Shown here: positions 18,001 through 27,405 of the stretch, piece by piece
How positions within the stretch are numbered: position 1 is the stretch's first letter
Layout of the letters: each line of letters opens with the position of its first letter
Assembly: GCF_019061185.1 (NCBI RefSeq)
Contig: NZ_JAHQZU010000017.1
Coordinates: 1 to 49,284, forward strand
Direction of reading: 5' to 3'
DNA length: 49,284 nucleotides
Source of the DNA: Paracoccus sp. Z118
GTDB taxonomy: Bacteria > Pseudomonadota > Alphaproteobacteria > Rhodobacterales > Rhodobacteraceae
The notes under the pieces: generated by a model
What the model was told of the DNA's origin: nothing
What the model saw: only the letters and a program-made list of their open reading frames with translations
The model's database searches: none
Program-made: the position numbers and the translations under genes

Positions 18001-18380
18001 TCGGACGGCTGGCTCCACTCGGACGACCTCGGCGTGATCCATCCCGATGGCTATATCCAGTTGAAGGACCGCTCGAAGGACATCATCATCTCGGGCGGCG
18101 AGAACGTCTCGTCGATCAAGGTCGAGAACACGCTCTACGCGCATCCGGCGGTTCTGGCCTGCGCCGTCGTGGCGCATCCGCACGAGAAATGGGGCGAGAC
18201 CCCGGTCGCCTATGTCGAGCTGAAGGAGGGCGCAAGCGCCGACAAGGCCGAGCTGATCGCCTGGTCGCGCCAGCACCTCGCGCCTTTCAAATGCCCTACG
18301 GATGTCGTCTTCACGACGATCCCGCGGACCTCGACCGGAAAGATCCAGAAGTTCCGGCTGCGCCAAGCCAGGCGGGCTGA
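18001..18380 (+). pseudogene. acyl-CoA synthetase (AMP-binding), C-terminal remnant
   Basis: Only the last 120 or so residues of an AMP-forming acyl-CoA synthetase remain. The remnant begins DGWLHSDDLGVIHPDGY (normally the A8 hinge region) and runs through KDRSKDIIISGGENVSSIKV, the C-terminal lid domain and the catalytic-lysine motif STGKIQKFRLR. The adenylation domain (about 400 residues) is missing, and after FRLRQARR the frame reads into unrelated sequence. The truncation, next to the mobile region, indicates a rearrangement break at about 18000. Confidence 0.85.
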
Positions 18381-18772
18381 ATGGCGGCACTCGTCGGCGG
18401 GTGTCTGCCTGCGGGTGCCGCGCGCCGACAGGAAAGCCGTCGGAAAGTGCGGCGCTGCTCGCCCCGCTGAAGGAATCGGCGAATGTCATCGGGTGCATCA
18501 GGCCCGCCTGATGCACCGCGGCCAGTTCTCGCGGGTGCTGTGATCGACAACCGGCGAGATCGGCAGCGCGCTCGCTGGCATCGGCACCTCTGGCATGACG
18601 GCGATGGCGATCGGTTCTGCTGTGGTCGGAGGGTCAAAGTGGCGCGTCGCCGTCGGAACCATCGCCAGCCTCACGGGCAGCATCGTCGAGGCCGGCAGGT
18701 GCGCGTCTCGAACGTCCGGATTACGCTGTAAGCGATCGCGCACCCAAGCGGCTCGGGGGCTGAAGGCGCCCT
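18381..18772. other. gap with decayed sequence, no gene recognised
   Basis: About 390 bases between the acyl-CoA synthetase remnant and the cytochrome b561-like gene. A plus-strand stretch at 18595-18700 reads GMTAMAIGSAVVGGSKWRVA and looks like a piece of a membrane protein, but lacks a start, a stop in register and a recognisable family. Confidence 0.4.
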
Positions 18773-19417
18773 TTACCCAGGCCAACCCATCGCGGCCACG
18801 ATGACCCACATGGCCAGACCTGCGGCAGGAGACAGTCGCAGCAGCCAACCCCAATCCCTTTCAGCCTGAATCCTTGCCGGTTGCGTTCCTCGACGCTTCC
18901 GGTCCCGGCGGCGCCTGAAATACAGGAGGACGTGGATGATCGTCAGGCCGGCGAACAGCCACCAGCCGTCGCGATGAAATGCGGCGACCACCGGGTTGGA
19001 CGCAAAGCTGTCGGGAATGCCGGGCACGCGCGGCGGCAGCGGCCACAGGATCGGGGCGAAGCCCCAGGAGGGTCCGTTGGAATGTAACAGCGAGCCGGTG
19101 ACCGGCTGCAGGAGCATTCCGAAGAACAGCCCCCAATAGGTGATCCGCCAGAGGGCGGCCGGCCATCCGACCCGCCCCCCTACTTTGCGCGGCGCCGGGC
19201 TCAGGAAAAGCCAGACCGCGAAGGGCAGCGCGACCGCGAGGGCAGCGATGCCAAGCGTCTTGTGTAAGGCATAGACGAAGGTCGAGCGGGCAGAGGCCGC
19301 CCCCGCGCTGTAGGGCATCATGTCCCCGTAGAGCCCGACACCGATCGTGACGATGATCAGGACGGCCACCACCCAGTGCAGGACGCGGGCGATCAGGATG
19401 TAACGGACAAGGCTCAT
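18773..19417 (-). CDS. cytochrome b561-like diheme membrane protein
   Basis: A 214-residue inner-membrane protein with four to five transmembrane helices and the heme-ligand pattern of the b561 / Ni,Fe-hydrogenase cytochrome b family: histidines in ARVLHWVVA (helix 1), FVYALHKTLGIAAL (helix 2), the LLHSNGP loop, and AGLTIIHVLLYF (helix 4). Such proteins pass electrons between the quinone pool and periplasmic donors or acceptors. The start MSLVRYILIARVLHW at 19417 follows the usual family N-terminus; the longer frame from 19516 adds an unlikely polar extension. It is divergent from qhpR and next to the qhp cluster. It might serve periplasmic amine oxidation, but that is only positional inference. 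Confidence 0.8.
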   Translation of the reverse strand: MSLVRYILIARVLHWVVAVLIIVTIGVGLYGDMMPYSAGAASARSTFVYALHKTLGIAALAVALPFAVWLFLSPAPRKVGGRVGWPAALWRITYWGLFFGMLLQPVTGSLLHSNGPSWGFAPILWPLPPRVPGIPDSFASNPVVAAFHRDGWWLFAGLTIIHVLLYFRRRRDRKRRGTQPARIQAERDWGWLLRLSPAAGLAMWVIVAAMGWPG

Positions 19418-19672
19418 GCCGGCACTGCGGCCTGCAGCATGGCGTGCCGCGGCATTCGACGGCGCCTCGGAGGCGCGTGGACATATCGCCGGCACCTCCT
19501 TGGACGCCGGGTTCACGGCGTCGCCTCCCGCGACAGCTTTTCCGTCGATGAGCCGTTGACGTCAGACACGCGGTTTTCTCCTCTCAAGCAATACTGTGCC
19601 GGATGCCGGTCAGCACCGTTGACGGAATCGGGACCGGGGGGGATGCTTCCTCTGGGTAGGGAGGAGTTTGGG

Positions 19673-20659
19673 GTGGAAGGCTCGTGGATCGTTTCCAAGC
19701 CGCTGTTCGCGCTCGGCAACGACCTGTCGCCCGAACGGCCCACGTCCGGGCCCGACCCGACCATGCGCTTGTCCGATTTCGTCGTCAGGCTGGAGGCGAT
19801 TGCGGCCAGTTCGACCAACCCCCTCGCGATCTGGCGCGCAGGCGAGGTGATGCCGCTGCCCGATCTGGGCCCGCTTGGCGGCCCTGTGGCGCTCGCGCCG
19901 ACCCTCGGCGCGGCAGTGCGCGCTTACCAGCGAGGCTTCGGCGCCCTGCAGTCGACCTCGGCCGTCGCGTTCGAGGTCACGGATGACACGGCCAGCTTCC
20001 ACTACCGTATCCTCGACAACGACATCTGGCCGCGCCGTGCGGATGCCGAGCTGACGCTCGGCGTGGTCGCGGGCATGGTCCGCCGCTTCGCGCCCGAGGC
20101 CAGTCACTCTTGCAACGTGGCGTTCGAGCATGAGCCGCAGGCCGCCGGTGCGGCGCTCGCCTCGCATATGGGCGCCGTCGCCCGCGTGTCCGAGACCAAC
20201 GCGATCAGCTTCCCGGCTCGGCTGCTCGACCGCCCGGCGACGGCCGCCATGCCCGACACCACCGCGGCGTTCCGCCAGGCGATGCACGGGCTTCAGGTGC
20301 AGATCCACGCCGATTGGATGCGGCAGCCCGCGAGCCACCGCGTCCTGCATACGCTGCTGGAGCGCATCGGCCAGGAGGCGACGGACCAGGACGCCATCGC
20401 CCGCCATCTGGGCGTCTCGCGGCGCACCCTGCGGCGGCAGCTGGATACGGAGGGGACGTCCTTTCAGGAGCTTATGGAAGTTTGCCGCCGCAACGTCGGC
20501 CTTGCCCTGCTGGTGCGCAGCGACCTGCCGATGATCGAGATCGCGATGCGGCTGGGATATTCCGATCATACCGCGTTCTCCCGCGCGTTCTCGCGCTGGT
20601 TCGGCGCATCCCCGCGCGCGTTGCGGAAGGCAGGATCGACGGTCAGCGTCACCACCTGA
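19673..20659 (+). CDS. qhpR: QhpR, AraC-family activator of the qhp genes
   Basis: A 328-residue AraC/XylS regulator with an N-terminal arabinose-binding-like sensor domain (about residues 20-205) and a C-terminal double helix-turn-helix: IARHLGVSRRTLRRQLDTEG (about 238-257) and EIAMRLGYSDHTAFSRAFSR (about 282-301). In Paracoccus denitrificans the corresponding QhpR activates the qhp operon in response to amines. The GTG at 19673 is chosen because GGGAGGAG lies 8 bases upstream; the ATG at 19643 is the alternative. The 3' end overlaps the convergent qhpF by 94 bases, so the second recognition helix is coded opposite the QhpF tail. Two palindromes at 27406-27436 are candidate targets. Confidence 0.85.
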   Translation: MEGSWIVSKPLFALGNDLSPERPTSGPDPTMRLSDFVVRLEAIAASSTNPLAIWRAGEVMPLPDLGPLGGPVALAPTLGAAVRAYQRGFGALQSTSAVAFEVTDDTASFHYRILDNDIWPRRADAELTLGVVAGMVRRFAPEASHSCNVAFEHEPQAAGAALASHMGAVARVSETNAISFPARLLDRPATAAMPDTTAAFRQAMHGLQVQIHADWMRQPASHRVLHTLLERIGQEATDQDAIARHLGVSRRTLRRQLDTEGTSFQELMEVCRRNVGLALLVRSDLPMIEIAMRLGYSDHTAFSRAFSRWFGASPRALRKAGSTVSVTT

Positions 20660-22299
20660 TCGAAACCCAGATCCCGCGCCGGGCCGGCATGGGCGATGAC
20701 GACAAGCGTGCGCTCGGGGTGGCGGCGCATGATGGCGGACAGGATCTCGGCGGCGGCGGCGGCGTCGACCTCGGACAGGCTCTCGTCCAGCACCAGCACG
20801 CGGAACGGCAGCAGCAGGGCACGGGCCAGCGCGATACGCTGACGCTCGCCCCCCGAAAGGTTGCGGCTTGCCTCGGCGATCGGCGTGTCGAGGCCCTGTT
20901 CGCGCTGCCGCAGCGGGCCGGCAAGGCCGGCGTCGCCCAGTGCCCGCCACAGCGCGGCATCATCCGCGGCCGGGTCGGCCAGGCGCAGGTTGTCGGCCAG
21001 CGTGCCGCGGAACAGGGCGGCAGATTGCGGCACGATGGCGACGGCGCGGCGCAGCGCAACCGGGTCGAGGCCCGCCACATCCTCGCCGTCGAGGAACACC
21101 CGGGCGCCGGGTGCGGGCGCGGCCAGCCTTGCGGCAAGCGCCGCCAGCGTCGATTTGCCGATGCCGGAGGGGCCGTCCAGCAACACGCGCTGCCCGGCGC
21201 GAATCGTCAGCTCCACCGGCAGGTGCCGCCCAGCCTGCGCGCGCGCCGCAACGAAGCGTAGGGCGCCCGGTCCCGGCGCTGGGCTGCGGCCGCCGGTTTC
21301 GGCAGCCTCGGTCGCTGCCAGGGCTGACAGCCGCGCCAGGGCGACCTTGGCTTGTGCCTGCGCGTGATAGAGGCCGAGCAGGTTCTGCAGCGGCCCGGTC
21401 ATCATGCCGATATAGGCGAGGAAGGCGATCAGCGACCCCAGCGGCCAGGTGCCCGCGATCACCATCAGGCCCCCGGCCACCAGCACCGCCGAGCGCACCA
21501 CGGCATTGACCAAATGCGGCACGGCGCCAGTCAGCTCCAACCAGCGGCGCTGGCGGATCAGCAGCACGATCTGCGTTGCCTGCAGCGGCGCAAAACCCTC
21601 GGCCCGCGTGGCCTCGGCCCCGATACTGCGCAGGCTGGGCAGGCCCGCCACCGTCTCGACCAGCCAGGATGACAGCGCGCCGCGGCTGTCGCGCACGGCC
21701 TCGGCCCGCGCCTGCGTGCGCGGCCGTGCCCAGGACAGGAAGATCAGGTTCAGCGGCGCTGCGGCAACCGCCAGCAACGCCAGCCGCCATTCCAGCACGA
21801 ACAGCATCGCCGCGCCGCCCGCCAGCCGGAACACGGACCCCGCAGCGGCCAGCAGGCCGTCAAAGGCGAAACGCTGGATCTCGGCCGTGTCGCCATCGAG
21901 GCGCGCCATCAGCTCGCCGACCTGCTGTGCAGGGCGGGCGGCGGTCTGCCCCAGCACCGCAGCCAGCATCCGTCCGCGCAGGTCGGCCAGCATCGCGGCC
22001 GAGTAGCGCAGATGCAGCAGGCTGTTCACCATGCCGGATCCCAGCGCGACCAGCCCCACCGCGAACAGCGCCGCGGCGTAGAGCCAAAGCGCCCCCGCAT
22101 CGCCGGCAAGCAGCCCCTTGTCGATGAGCTGCTTGGTCAACCATGGCGGCGCCAGCCCCAGCGTCGCGGCCGCAAGCGAAGTCGCGAGCACGACACCGAT
22201 CCCGGGCAGCGCCGTCGCGATCACCGGGGCGAGCCACCCGGCCTCGGGGCCGAAGACGCGCCGCGCCGCCAGCCGGGCAAGGACGTCGCGCAGGCTCAT
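20566..22299 (-). CDS. qhpF: QhpF, ABC exporter of the qhp system
   Basis: A 577-residue fused ABC transporter. Residues 1-330 form the six-helix membrane domain. The ATPase has Walker A GPSGIGKS (376-383), signature LSGGE (481-485), Walker B VLVLDE (501-506) and switch His537. In the qhp system QhpF is thought to move the crosslinked QhpC polypeptide to the periplasm, as QhpC lacks a Sec signal. The start at 22299 overlaps the qhpE stop as ATGA. The frame is open upstream to 22473 but that part is qhpE. The last 31 codons lie antisense to the conserved HTH of qhpR, which is unusual. A homolog of MsbA/CydC-like exporters by fold; the role is assigned from the cluster. Confidence 0.9.
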   Translation of the reverse strand: MSLRDVLARLAARRVFGPEAGWLAPVIATALPGIGVVLATSLAAATLGLAPPWLTKQLIDKGLLAGDAGALWLYAAALFAVGLVALGSGMVNSLLHLRYSAAMLADLRGRMLAAVLGQTAARPAQQVGELMARLDGDTAEIQRFAFDGLLAAAGSVFRLAGGAAMLFVLEWRLALLAVAAAPLNLIFLSWARPRTQARAEAVRDSRGALSSWLVETVAGLPSLRSIGAEATRAEGFAPLQATQIVLLIRQRRWLELTGAVPHLVNAVVRSAVLVAGGLMVIAGTWPLGSLIAFLAYIGMMTGPLQNLLGLYHAQAQAKVALARLSALAATEAAETGGRSPAPGPGALRFVAARAQAGRHLPVELTIRAGQRVLLDGPSGIGKSTLAALAARLAAPAPGARVFLDGEDVAGLDPVALRRAVAIVPQSAALFRGTLADNLRLADPAADDAALWRALGDAGLAGPLRQREQGLDTPIAEASRNLSGGERQRIALARALLLPFRVLVLDESLSEVDAAAAAEILSAIMRRHPERTLVVIAHAGPARDLGFDQVVTLTVDPAFRNARGDAPNQRENARENAV

Positions 22300-22943
22300 G
22301 CCGGGACCGCGTTGCGCCGCTCCGCCCCGATATGCACCGCGCGGGCGGCAAGCCAGCCGGCGGCATCGCCGCGCGCGTCCTGCCAGTGGGCGGCCAGATG
22401 GCCGGCAATGCGGGCGGCGCCGAGGCTCGCCCCGCCCATCCCCGTGCCGCCGTGCTCGGGCGAGGCGCACCATGCGCCGATCCGGTCGCCCGGCAGCAGC
22501 GACAGCTCATCCCAGCTGCACCGGGCATCGCCCGTGGCCGCTATGACGCTCGGATAGGCCGCGGGCCAGCACGGGCCGCCGCGCGCCGGGGTGGCGGCGA
22601 CCAGGACCGCGCCGGCGCGGCGCGCCTCGGCGCAGGCTTGCGCCAGCACCATGCGATCGGCCGCCAGCCCGAGGCTCAGCAGGATCAGGTCGCTCTGCGG
22701 GATCAGCCAACGGATCGCGCGCGCGACGCGGTCGGCGCTCGTGACCGGACGATCGCCGAACACCTGCGCGTGCAGCAGCGGCGCGGCAGGTGTGGCGCGC
22801 GCGATCAGCGCGGCGCAGGCGGTGCCATGACCCAGCCGGTCCGGCACCGCCGCGGCCTCGCCGTGGCTGAGGAAGGCGCGCGCGCCGCGCATCGCGTCTG
22901 CGGGCCCGCCGCTGTCCACGATGCCGATGCGCGGGGCGCCCAT
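22296..22943 (-). CDS. qhpE: QhpE, subtilisin-like protease that trims QhpC
   Basis: A compact 215-residue subtilase-fold protease without signal peptide, so it acts in the cytoplasm. The catalytic triad is visible: Asp10 in GIVDSG, His39 in LGHGTA, Ser173 in GGASLGAARIAGHL. The canonical GTSxAxP serine motif is altered, as in QhpE proteins, and I do not see the usual oxyanion asparagine. In Paracoccus, QhpE removes the 28-residue leader of QhpC after QhpD has made the thioether bonds. It starts 3 bases after the qhpB stop and overlaps qhpF by 4 bases, so all are translated from one message. Confidence 0.9.
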   Translation of the reverse strand: MGAPRIGIVDSGGPADAMRGARAFLSHGEAAAVPDRLGHGTACAALIARATPAAPLLHAQVFGDRPVTSADRVARAIRWLIPQSDLILLSLGLAADRMVLAQACAEARRAGAVLVAATPARGGPCWPAAYPSVIAATGDARCSWDELSLLPGDRIGAWCASPEHGGTGMGGASLGAARIAGHLAAHWQDARGDAAGWLAARAVHIGAERRNAVPA

Positions 22944-22946
22944 GGT

Positions 22947-24020
22947 CTACTCGTCGCGCGTGAACAGACGCACCGAGGACAGCGCCGGCGAGGAGCCATC
23001 CGGGAGTTTCAGTTCGGCCTTCCGCTCCAACGTCTCGGCGTCATAGGCCGCGACATCGTTCAGCGCGCCGCTGATATAGATGGTCTTGCCATCCGTCGCG
23101 ACGTTCACCGAATAGTAGCTGTGCGGCAGCGTCACCCGCTTGATCGCCTTGCCCTCGTCCAGATCGAAGCTCGACAGGAAGTTGTAGACGGCATAGCCGC
23201 GTGTCTTGTCCGGGCCGACGACGCCCGAGAAATAGAAGATGTCCGCGACCTCGATCTCCTGCATCTCCATCTCGCCGGTCTCCAGGTCCTGCGTCAGCAT
23301 GCCGGTCCGGAAGGCGGTGGGGTCGTCAGCGGGCAGGTCGAGCCGTGGGGTGTAAAAGAGCGAGGCCATGACATCCGCGACCTCGAACTGCGACCACGCG
23401 GCCAGCACATCGGGCTGGCCGTATGTCTCGGCCTTCCATTCATCGATGTTCTTTTCCTCGATCTGCGCCCCGGTGGCATCGAAGACGTGCATGTTGCGCC
23501 CGAGGCCGTAGATCTTGCTGCCGTCCGTCGACCAGGCCAGCAGCGTGATCTGGCGCGGAGCCTCGGCGGTGGATTTCAGCGCGCCCGTTTCGGCGTCGTA
23601 GAAGGCGATGCGCGTCGGCTGGACCTGGAACTCGTCCGGCAGCATCTTCACCGGACTCTGATACACGGCCAGGGTCTTGCCGTCCGGCGACAGGTCCACG
23701 CCGAACAGGGCCTTCACCCGTTCGTCGGCCGTGCTCATGTCGATGCTGTTCAGCGTCTCGCCGGTCAGGAGATCGACGATGCCGATGCTTTCATGCATGT
23801 TCATCACCACATAGGCGCGGGTGCCATCGCTGTTGACGACCGGCACGCCCGGATGCGGGCCGGCGTTCTGCACCTGGATGACCTTGTCGATCTCCATGGC
23901 CTCGGTATCGACGACGACCAGCTTGTCGGGGCGGGTGGGCACCAGCAGATAGTCCTTCGCCATCGCGGGCGCGGCGCTCAGCAGGGCGGCGAGGGCGGTT
24001 GCGGTAACGCGGTTGAGCAT
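22947..24020 (-). CDS. qhpB: QhpB, beta subunit of quinohemoprotein amine dehydrogenase
   Basis: A 357-residue periplasmic beta-propeller subunit. Residues 1-21 are a Sec signal (ATALAALLSAAPAMA before KDYLLVPT). The rest is a seven-bladed propeller recognisable from repeated blade strands such as DKLVVVDTEAMEIDKVIQV, TRAYVVMNMHESIGIVDL, KTLAVYQSP and KTIYISGALNDVAAYD. It packs with the di-heme alpha subunit and forms the pocket around the CTQ cofactor of the gamma subunit. The ATG at 24020 sits 5 bases after the qhpC stop. The gene order A-D-C-B-E-F matches Paracoccus. Confidence 0.93.
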   Translation of the reverse strand: MLNRVTATALAALLSAAPAMAKDYLLVPTRPDKLVVVDTEAMEIDKVIQVQNAGPHPGVPVVNSDGTRAYVVMNMHESIGIVDLLTGETLNSIDMSTADERVKALFGVDLSPDGKTLAVYQSPVKMLPDEFQVQPTRIAFYDAETGALKSTAEAPRQITLLAWSTDGSKIYGLGRNMHVFDATGAQIEEKNIDEWKAETYGQPDVLAAWSQFEVADVMASLFYTPRLDLPADDPTAFRTGMLTQDLETGEMEMQEIEVADIFYFSGVVGPDKTRGYAVYNFLSSFDLDEGKAIKRVTLPHSYYSVNVATDGKTIYISGALNDVAAYDAETLERKAELKLPDGSSPALSSVRLFTRDE

Positions 24021-24025
24021 GGCCG

Positions 24026-24352
24026 TCACACCTTGCTCTTGGGGAAGACCGACTGCAGCTGGCGCCAGTCGCTCTCGATGTCGGTCGCCTTGTCGGACCA
24101 GTTCGGATAGGTGGTCATGGTGTCGGGCACCTGCGCGGGCCACCAGCAGGGATCGGCGCAGCCGTAGAGGTCGGCCTCCATCGGCTGGCACAGGTTGGCG
24201 ATGCCGCCGAAGGCGTCGATCTCCCAGCCCGGATCGAACGAGGTGGTGCAGCCCACCAACGTGTTCATCGCCACCACCTCGTCCTCGCGCCCCTCGGCCG
24301 CGGCTTCGGTGAACTGTATGGCCTTGGCGTTGGCCGGTGTCAGATGCTTCAT
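24026..24352 (-). CDS. qhpC: QhpC, gamma subunit precursor carrying the CTQ cofactor
   Basis: A 108-residue precursor: a 28-residue leader ([14 protein letters not shown] ... EVVA), then an 80-residue mature chain starting [10 protein letters not shown]. Every residue known to be modified in the Paracoccus gamma subunit is present. The thioether pairs are Cys35-Glu44, Cys55-Asp61 and Cys69-Asp77, and the cysteine tryptophylquinone pair is Cys65-Trp71 (precursor numbering), within [19 protein letters not shown]. No Sec or Tat signal is present, which agrees with cytoplasmic modification by QhpD and QhpG, cleavage by QhpE and export through QhpF. The start overlaps the qhpD stop as ATGA. It is the catalytic subunit for primary amine oxidation. 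Confidence 0.95.
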   Translation of the reverse strand: MKHLTPANAKAIQFTEAAAEGREDEVVAMNTLVGCTTSFDPGWEIDAFGGIANLCQPMEADLYGCADPCWWPAQVPDTMTTYPNWSDKATDIESDWRQLQSVFPKSKV

Positions 24353-25782
24353 TGCCTGGCTCTCCTCGGCTCGAGGTGGCGACGGAAATACGACGGGTTG
24401 GCCTGCATGATGCGGGTGTAGCTTTCGATGCCGAAATCCACCCAATCCCGCAACAGGTCGCAATAGTGATAGACCGGCGCGAAGGGGTCGCCCTGGCGCG
24501 CATAGCTTTCGTGATAGCAGCCGCCCGCGCAGATCGAGCGGATACGGCAGGTCTTGCAGCCGAACTCCGACCGGTCCTGCGCCCCCTCGATGAAGGCGGA
24601 CAGCTTCGGCACGTCGACGCCGTCGTCCACGTTGCCGTAGGTCGGCTGGTTCGAGCCGACGAAGCGGTGGCACAAATGCAGGTCGCCGTCCTTGTCCACG
24701 GCCAGCAGCCCCAGCCCGGCGCCGCAGGGCACGGCTTTCTTCATGCCCTGCGCGATATCGGTCAGCAGCTGGTGCATGTTGGAAAAGCCGATGTTCTCGC
24801 CGCGGATGGCGGCGTCGACATAGTGGCGGCCCAGCACCTTCATGTCCTCGAACACCCGCTTCAGCAGCGTGTCATCGAGGTTGAAGACCGAGATCGGCCC
24901 CGAGGTCGCCGGGCCGAAGCCCACCTCGGCAAAGCCGAGATCGTTCTTGAGATGGTCGTGGATCGCCAGCACATCCGTGACCCCGCGGGTCAGGGTGACG
25001 CGGGCGCCGACTGGTCGCGCGTCATAGCGCGTCAGCAGCATCCGCACCTTGGCGGCCACCACGTCATAGGTGCCGCGCCCGCCGACCGTCTTGCGGTTCT
25101 TGTCGTGCAGCGCCCGTGGGCCGTCCATGCTGACCGTGATGGCGATACGATGGGCGTTGAGCCAGTCGACGATCGCCTCGGTCAGCAGGGTGCCATTGGT
25201 GGTCAGCGAGAACTCCACCGCCTTGCCCAGCTCGGCCACGCGGGTTTCGGCATAATCGACCACCTGCCGGATCAGCGGCATGTTCGACAGCGGCTCGCCG
25301 CCGAAGAACACCACGTTGATGCTGTCGCGCGACGCCGCCTGCTGCAGCAGCAACTCGATGGATTTGCGTGCGGTCTCGAAGTCCATCCGCTCGCCCTTGG
25401 CGGGCGTCGTCAGGTCCTCCTTGTAGCAGTAGGTGCAGGCGAGGTTGCAGCCGGTGTTCACGTTCAGCACGATCGTGGACAGGGCGATGTCCTCGACCTT
25501 CTGGATCGTCATCGGCTTTCCCGGGTCCGCGGCATCGCGCAGGATGTCGAGGCTGACGAAGCTCTGCACGCATTCGGCGAGGTCCTGGGGGCTGAAGAGG
25601 TGTCCCAGTTCCAGTTCCAGCAGGGCGGCATCGGCCACGCCGACCCGCCGGAACAGCTCGTAGACGCCGCGGCTGACGTCATCCATCTCGAACAGACTGG
25701 TGGTCGGCACGTGCATCAGCATGGCGTGGCCGTCCACGTCCAGCCGATGCGCGTTGTGCCGGATCAGGGTGAGGGCGTTCAT
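24349..25782 (-). CDS. qhpD: QhpD, radical SAM enzyme making QhpC thioether crosslinks
   Basis: A 477-residue radical SAM/SPASM maturase. The [4Fe-4S] SAM site is CNLACTYCY (Cys112, Cys116, Cys119), followed by the GGEP motif ([11 protein letters not shown]) and the acidic SMDGPR. The C-terminal SPASM region supplies further cluster cysteines: [28 protein letters not shown] and YHYCD. The N-terminal 90 residues form a peptide-binding domain for the QhpC leader. It forms the three intrapeptidyl Cys-to-Asp/Glu thioether bonds. The ATG at 25782 has AGGA five bases upstream and gives the length known from Paracoccus; an in-frame ATG at 25788 is less well spaced. It begins 10 bases after the qhpA stop. 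Confidence 0.95.
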   Translation of the reverse strand: MNALTLIRHNAHRLDVDGHAMLMHVPTTSLFEMDDVSRGVYELFRRVGVADAALLELELGHLFSPQDLAECVQSFVSLDILRDAADPGKPMTIQKVEDIALSTIVLNVNTGCNLACTYCYKEDLTTPAKGERMDFETARKSIELLLQQAASRDSINVVFFGGEPLSNMPLIRQVVDYAETRVAELGKAVEFSLTTNGTLLTEAIVDWLNAHRIAITVSMDGPRALHDKNRKTVGGRGTYDVVAAKVRMLLTRYDARPVGARVTLTRGVTDVLAIHDHLKNDLGFAEVGFGPATSGPISVFNLDDTLLKRVFEDMKVLGRHYVDAAIRGENIGFSNMHQLLTDIAQGMKKAVPCGAGLGLLAVDKDGDLHLCHRFVGSNQPTYGNVDDGVDVPKLSAFIEGAQDRSEFGCKTCRIRSICAGGCYHESYARQGDPFAPVYHYCDLLRDWVDFGIESYTRIMQANPSYFRRHLEPRRARQ

Positions 25783-25792
25783 GGTCATCCTA

Positions 25793-27346
25793 TCAGTTGA
25801 TCGGCATGTCGATGAAGCGCTGCACGGTCGCATAAAGATGCGCCTTCGCCTCGTGAGTCTGATCGCCGTCCGTGACGGTGGCGATGACGTTCAGGTTCCC
25901 GACATTGTTGGCCATCATCGGCCGCTCGAGGTTCGGACCGGCACCGCCGGGTTCAAACAGGCCGTTGGCCTGAATGACGCCCGCATACTCGGTGTCCTGC
26001 ATCCGCTCGGCTTCCTCGTCGAAGTTCTCGGTCCGCCATTCGGCCTCCATGACGCCGACGCGGATGTCGTCCTCCGTCTCCGGCGTGCCGTCGGGGCCGT
26101 TCATCCAGCCGATCGCCTCGAACTGCGCCGGCTGCTTGGGGATCGGGCCGTCATTGCCGCCGATCCGCGAAAAGGTCCGCGGCGGTTCGACGCTGATGCG
26201 GTCGAGCGCGGGATAGACGGTCAGGCCCTCGGGCATCGTCACCTCGCCCAGCCTGACCTCGCCCGCACCGGGGACGGCATCGGCGGCGGCGGTGGCCTTC
26301 AGCACGACTGTGTTCGCGTCCTGCGAGACGACCTCGGCGTTGACCCCCGCCGGCAGCACCGGCGCCCCCGCCAGGCCGATGCCGGTGACGGTGATCTCGG
26401 CGCTTTCGCCCGCCTTCAGATGGCCGGGGCTGACCGACAGGATCTGCGGCGCGGCGTCCGCCTTCGCGGCCTTGATCCGGCCGCCGATGCTGTCCTGATC
26501 GATGTGGAACCAACGGCCGTCCATGGTGCCGTCTGCTCGCAGCGCGAAGACCTGGCGCAGCTCGGTCTCGCCCGACATCAGGCTGCCGCGCCATTCGCCC
26601 GCACCGTAGAGGATTGCCCTGCCGGTCTGTGTCTCGCTGCCGTCAGCAAAACTGAGATTGGCCTGCACGTCATAGTCCTCGCCGTCGGCGGTGACGGTCA
26701 TCACGCCGGTATAGTCGCCGCGGCCCGGCTGATGCCCGGCGACACGCCATTCGCCGGTCAGGTCGGCGGTCGCCTTCGCCGGCGCCTCGCCACCGACATA
26801 GCGCTCGGTCAACACGTCCAGCACCTCGTTGTTGGCGATCGCCCACAAGTCGCGGTCGCGCGCCAACGCCTGGTATTCCAGCGTCGGGAACTGGCCGACG
26901 TGGAAGTGGATCAGCTTCTCCCAATCCTCCGCCGTGCGCCGCTGCAACGCGACCCGCGCGTAGGAGTGGCAGCGGGCGCAGGTCTCGGTCATCAGCTGGT
27001 TGGGGCCGGCGTCGTCCGCGCGAAGCTCCTTCTCGAGGATGTAGCGGTAGCCTTCGGTCTCCTCGATCGACAGCCCGCGCGTATCGGCCAGATGGCGCAC
27101 CACCGCCGAGCGGTCCTCGTCGCTGAGGCTGAGGCCGTAGTTGCGGATCATCCGCACCACGTTCATGTCCCAGCCCTCGGGCGTGCGGCGGCTGTCGTCG
27201 ATGCGGGAATACCCACCGGCGGCGTCCTTCACGTGGCAGGCGGCGCAGACGTTATCGAGCACCTCCTCGCCGGTGGCGGCAAGCGACGGTGCGGCGAGCG
27301 CCAGGGTCGCACAGGTGGAAAGCATGGCAATGGTCAGGCGGGTCAT
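25793..27346 (-). CDS. qhpA: QhpA, di-heme alpha subunit of quinohemoprotein amine dehydrogenase
   Basis: A 517-residue periplasmic subunit with a Sec signal (residues 1-23, LALAAPSLA before ATGEE). Two c-type heme sites are visible: CAACH at 34-38 and CARCH at 123-127. They form the N-terminal di-heme cytochrome domain that takes electrons from CTQ and hands them to a soluble cytochrome c or cupredoxin. The remaining residues are antiparallel beta domains, including the segment APQILSVSPGHLKAGESAEI. First gene of the leftward operon qhpA-D-C-B-E-F. Its 195-base divergent gap to qhpG contains two palindromes that are good regulator-binding candidates. The start at 27346 fits the signal peptide; the longer open frame lacks one. 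Confidence 0.95.
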   Translation of the reverse strand: MTRLTIAMLSTCATLALAAPSLAATGEEVLDNVCAACHVKDAAGGYSRIDDSRRTPEGWDMNVVRMIRNYGLSLSDEDRSAVVRHLADTRGLSIEETEGYRYILEKELRADDAGPNQLMTETCARCHSYARVALQRRTAEDWEKLIHFHVGQFPTLEYQALARDRDLWAIANNEVLDVLTERYVGGEAPAKATADLTGEWRVAGHQPGRGDYTGVMTVTADGEDYDVQANLSFADGSETQTGRAILYGAGEWRGSLMSGETELRQVFALRADGTMDGRWFHIDQDSIGGRIKAAKADAAPQILSVSPGHLKAGESAEITVTGIGLAGAPVLPAGVNAEVVSQDANTVVLKATAAADAVPGAGEVRLGEVTMPEGLTVYPALDRISVEPPRTFSRIGGNDGPIPKQPAQFEAIGWMNGPDGTPETEDDIRVGVMEAEWRTENFDEEAERMQDTEYAGVIQANGLFEPGGAGPNLERPMMANNVGNLNVIATVTDGDQTHEAKAHLYATVQRFIDMPIN

Positions 27347-27405
27347 CAGCGCGATAGTCCTCTGGCTTGGCGGGCAGGCAGCCCACGTGAAGCTGGATGG
27401 AACCA

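Noticed and set aside
22143..24110. A 655-codon plus-strand frame opposite qhpB and qhpE
   Set aside because: Spans parts of three real minus-strand genes and has no recognisable protein features.
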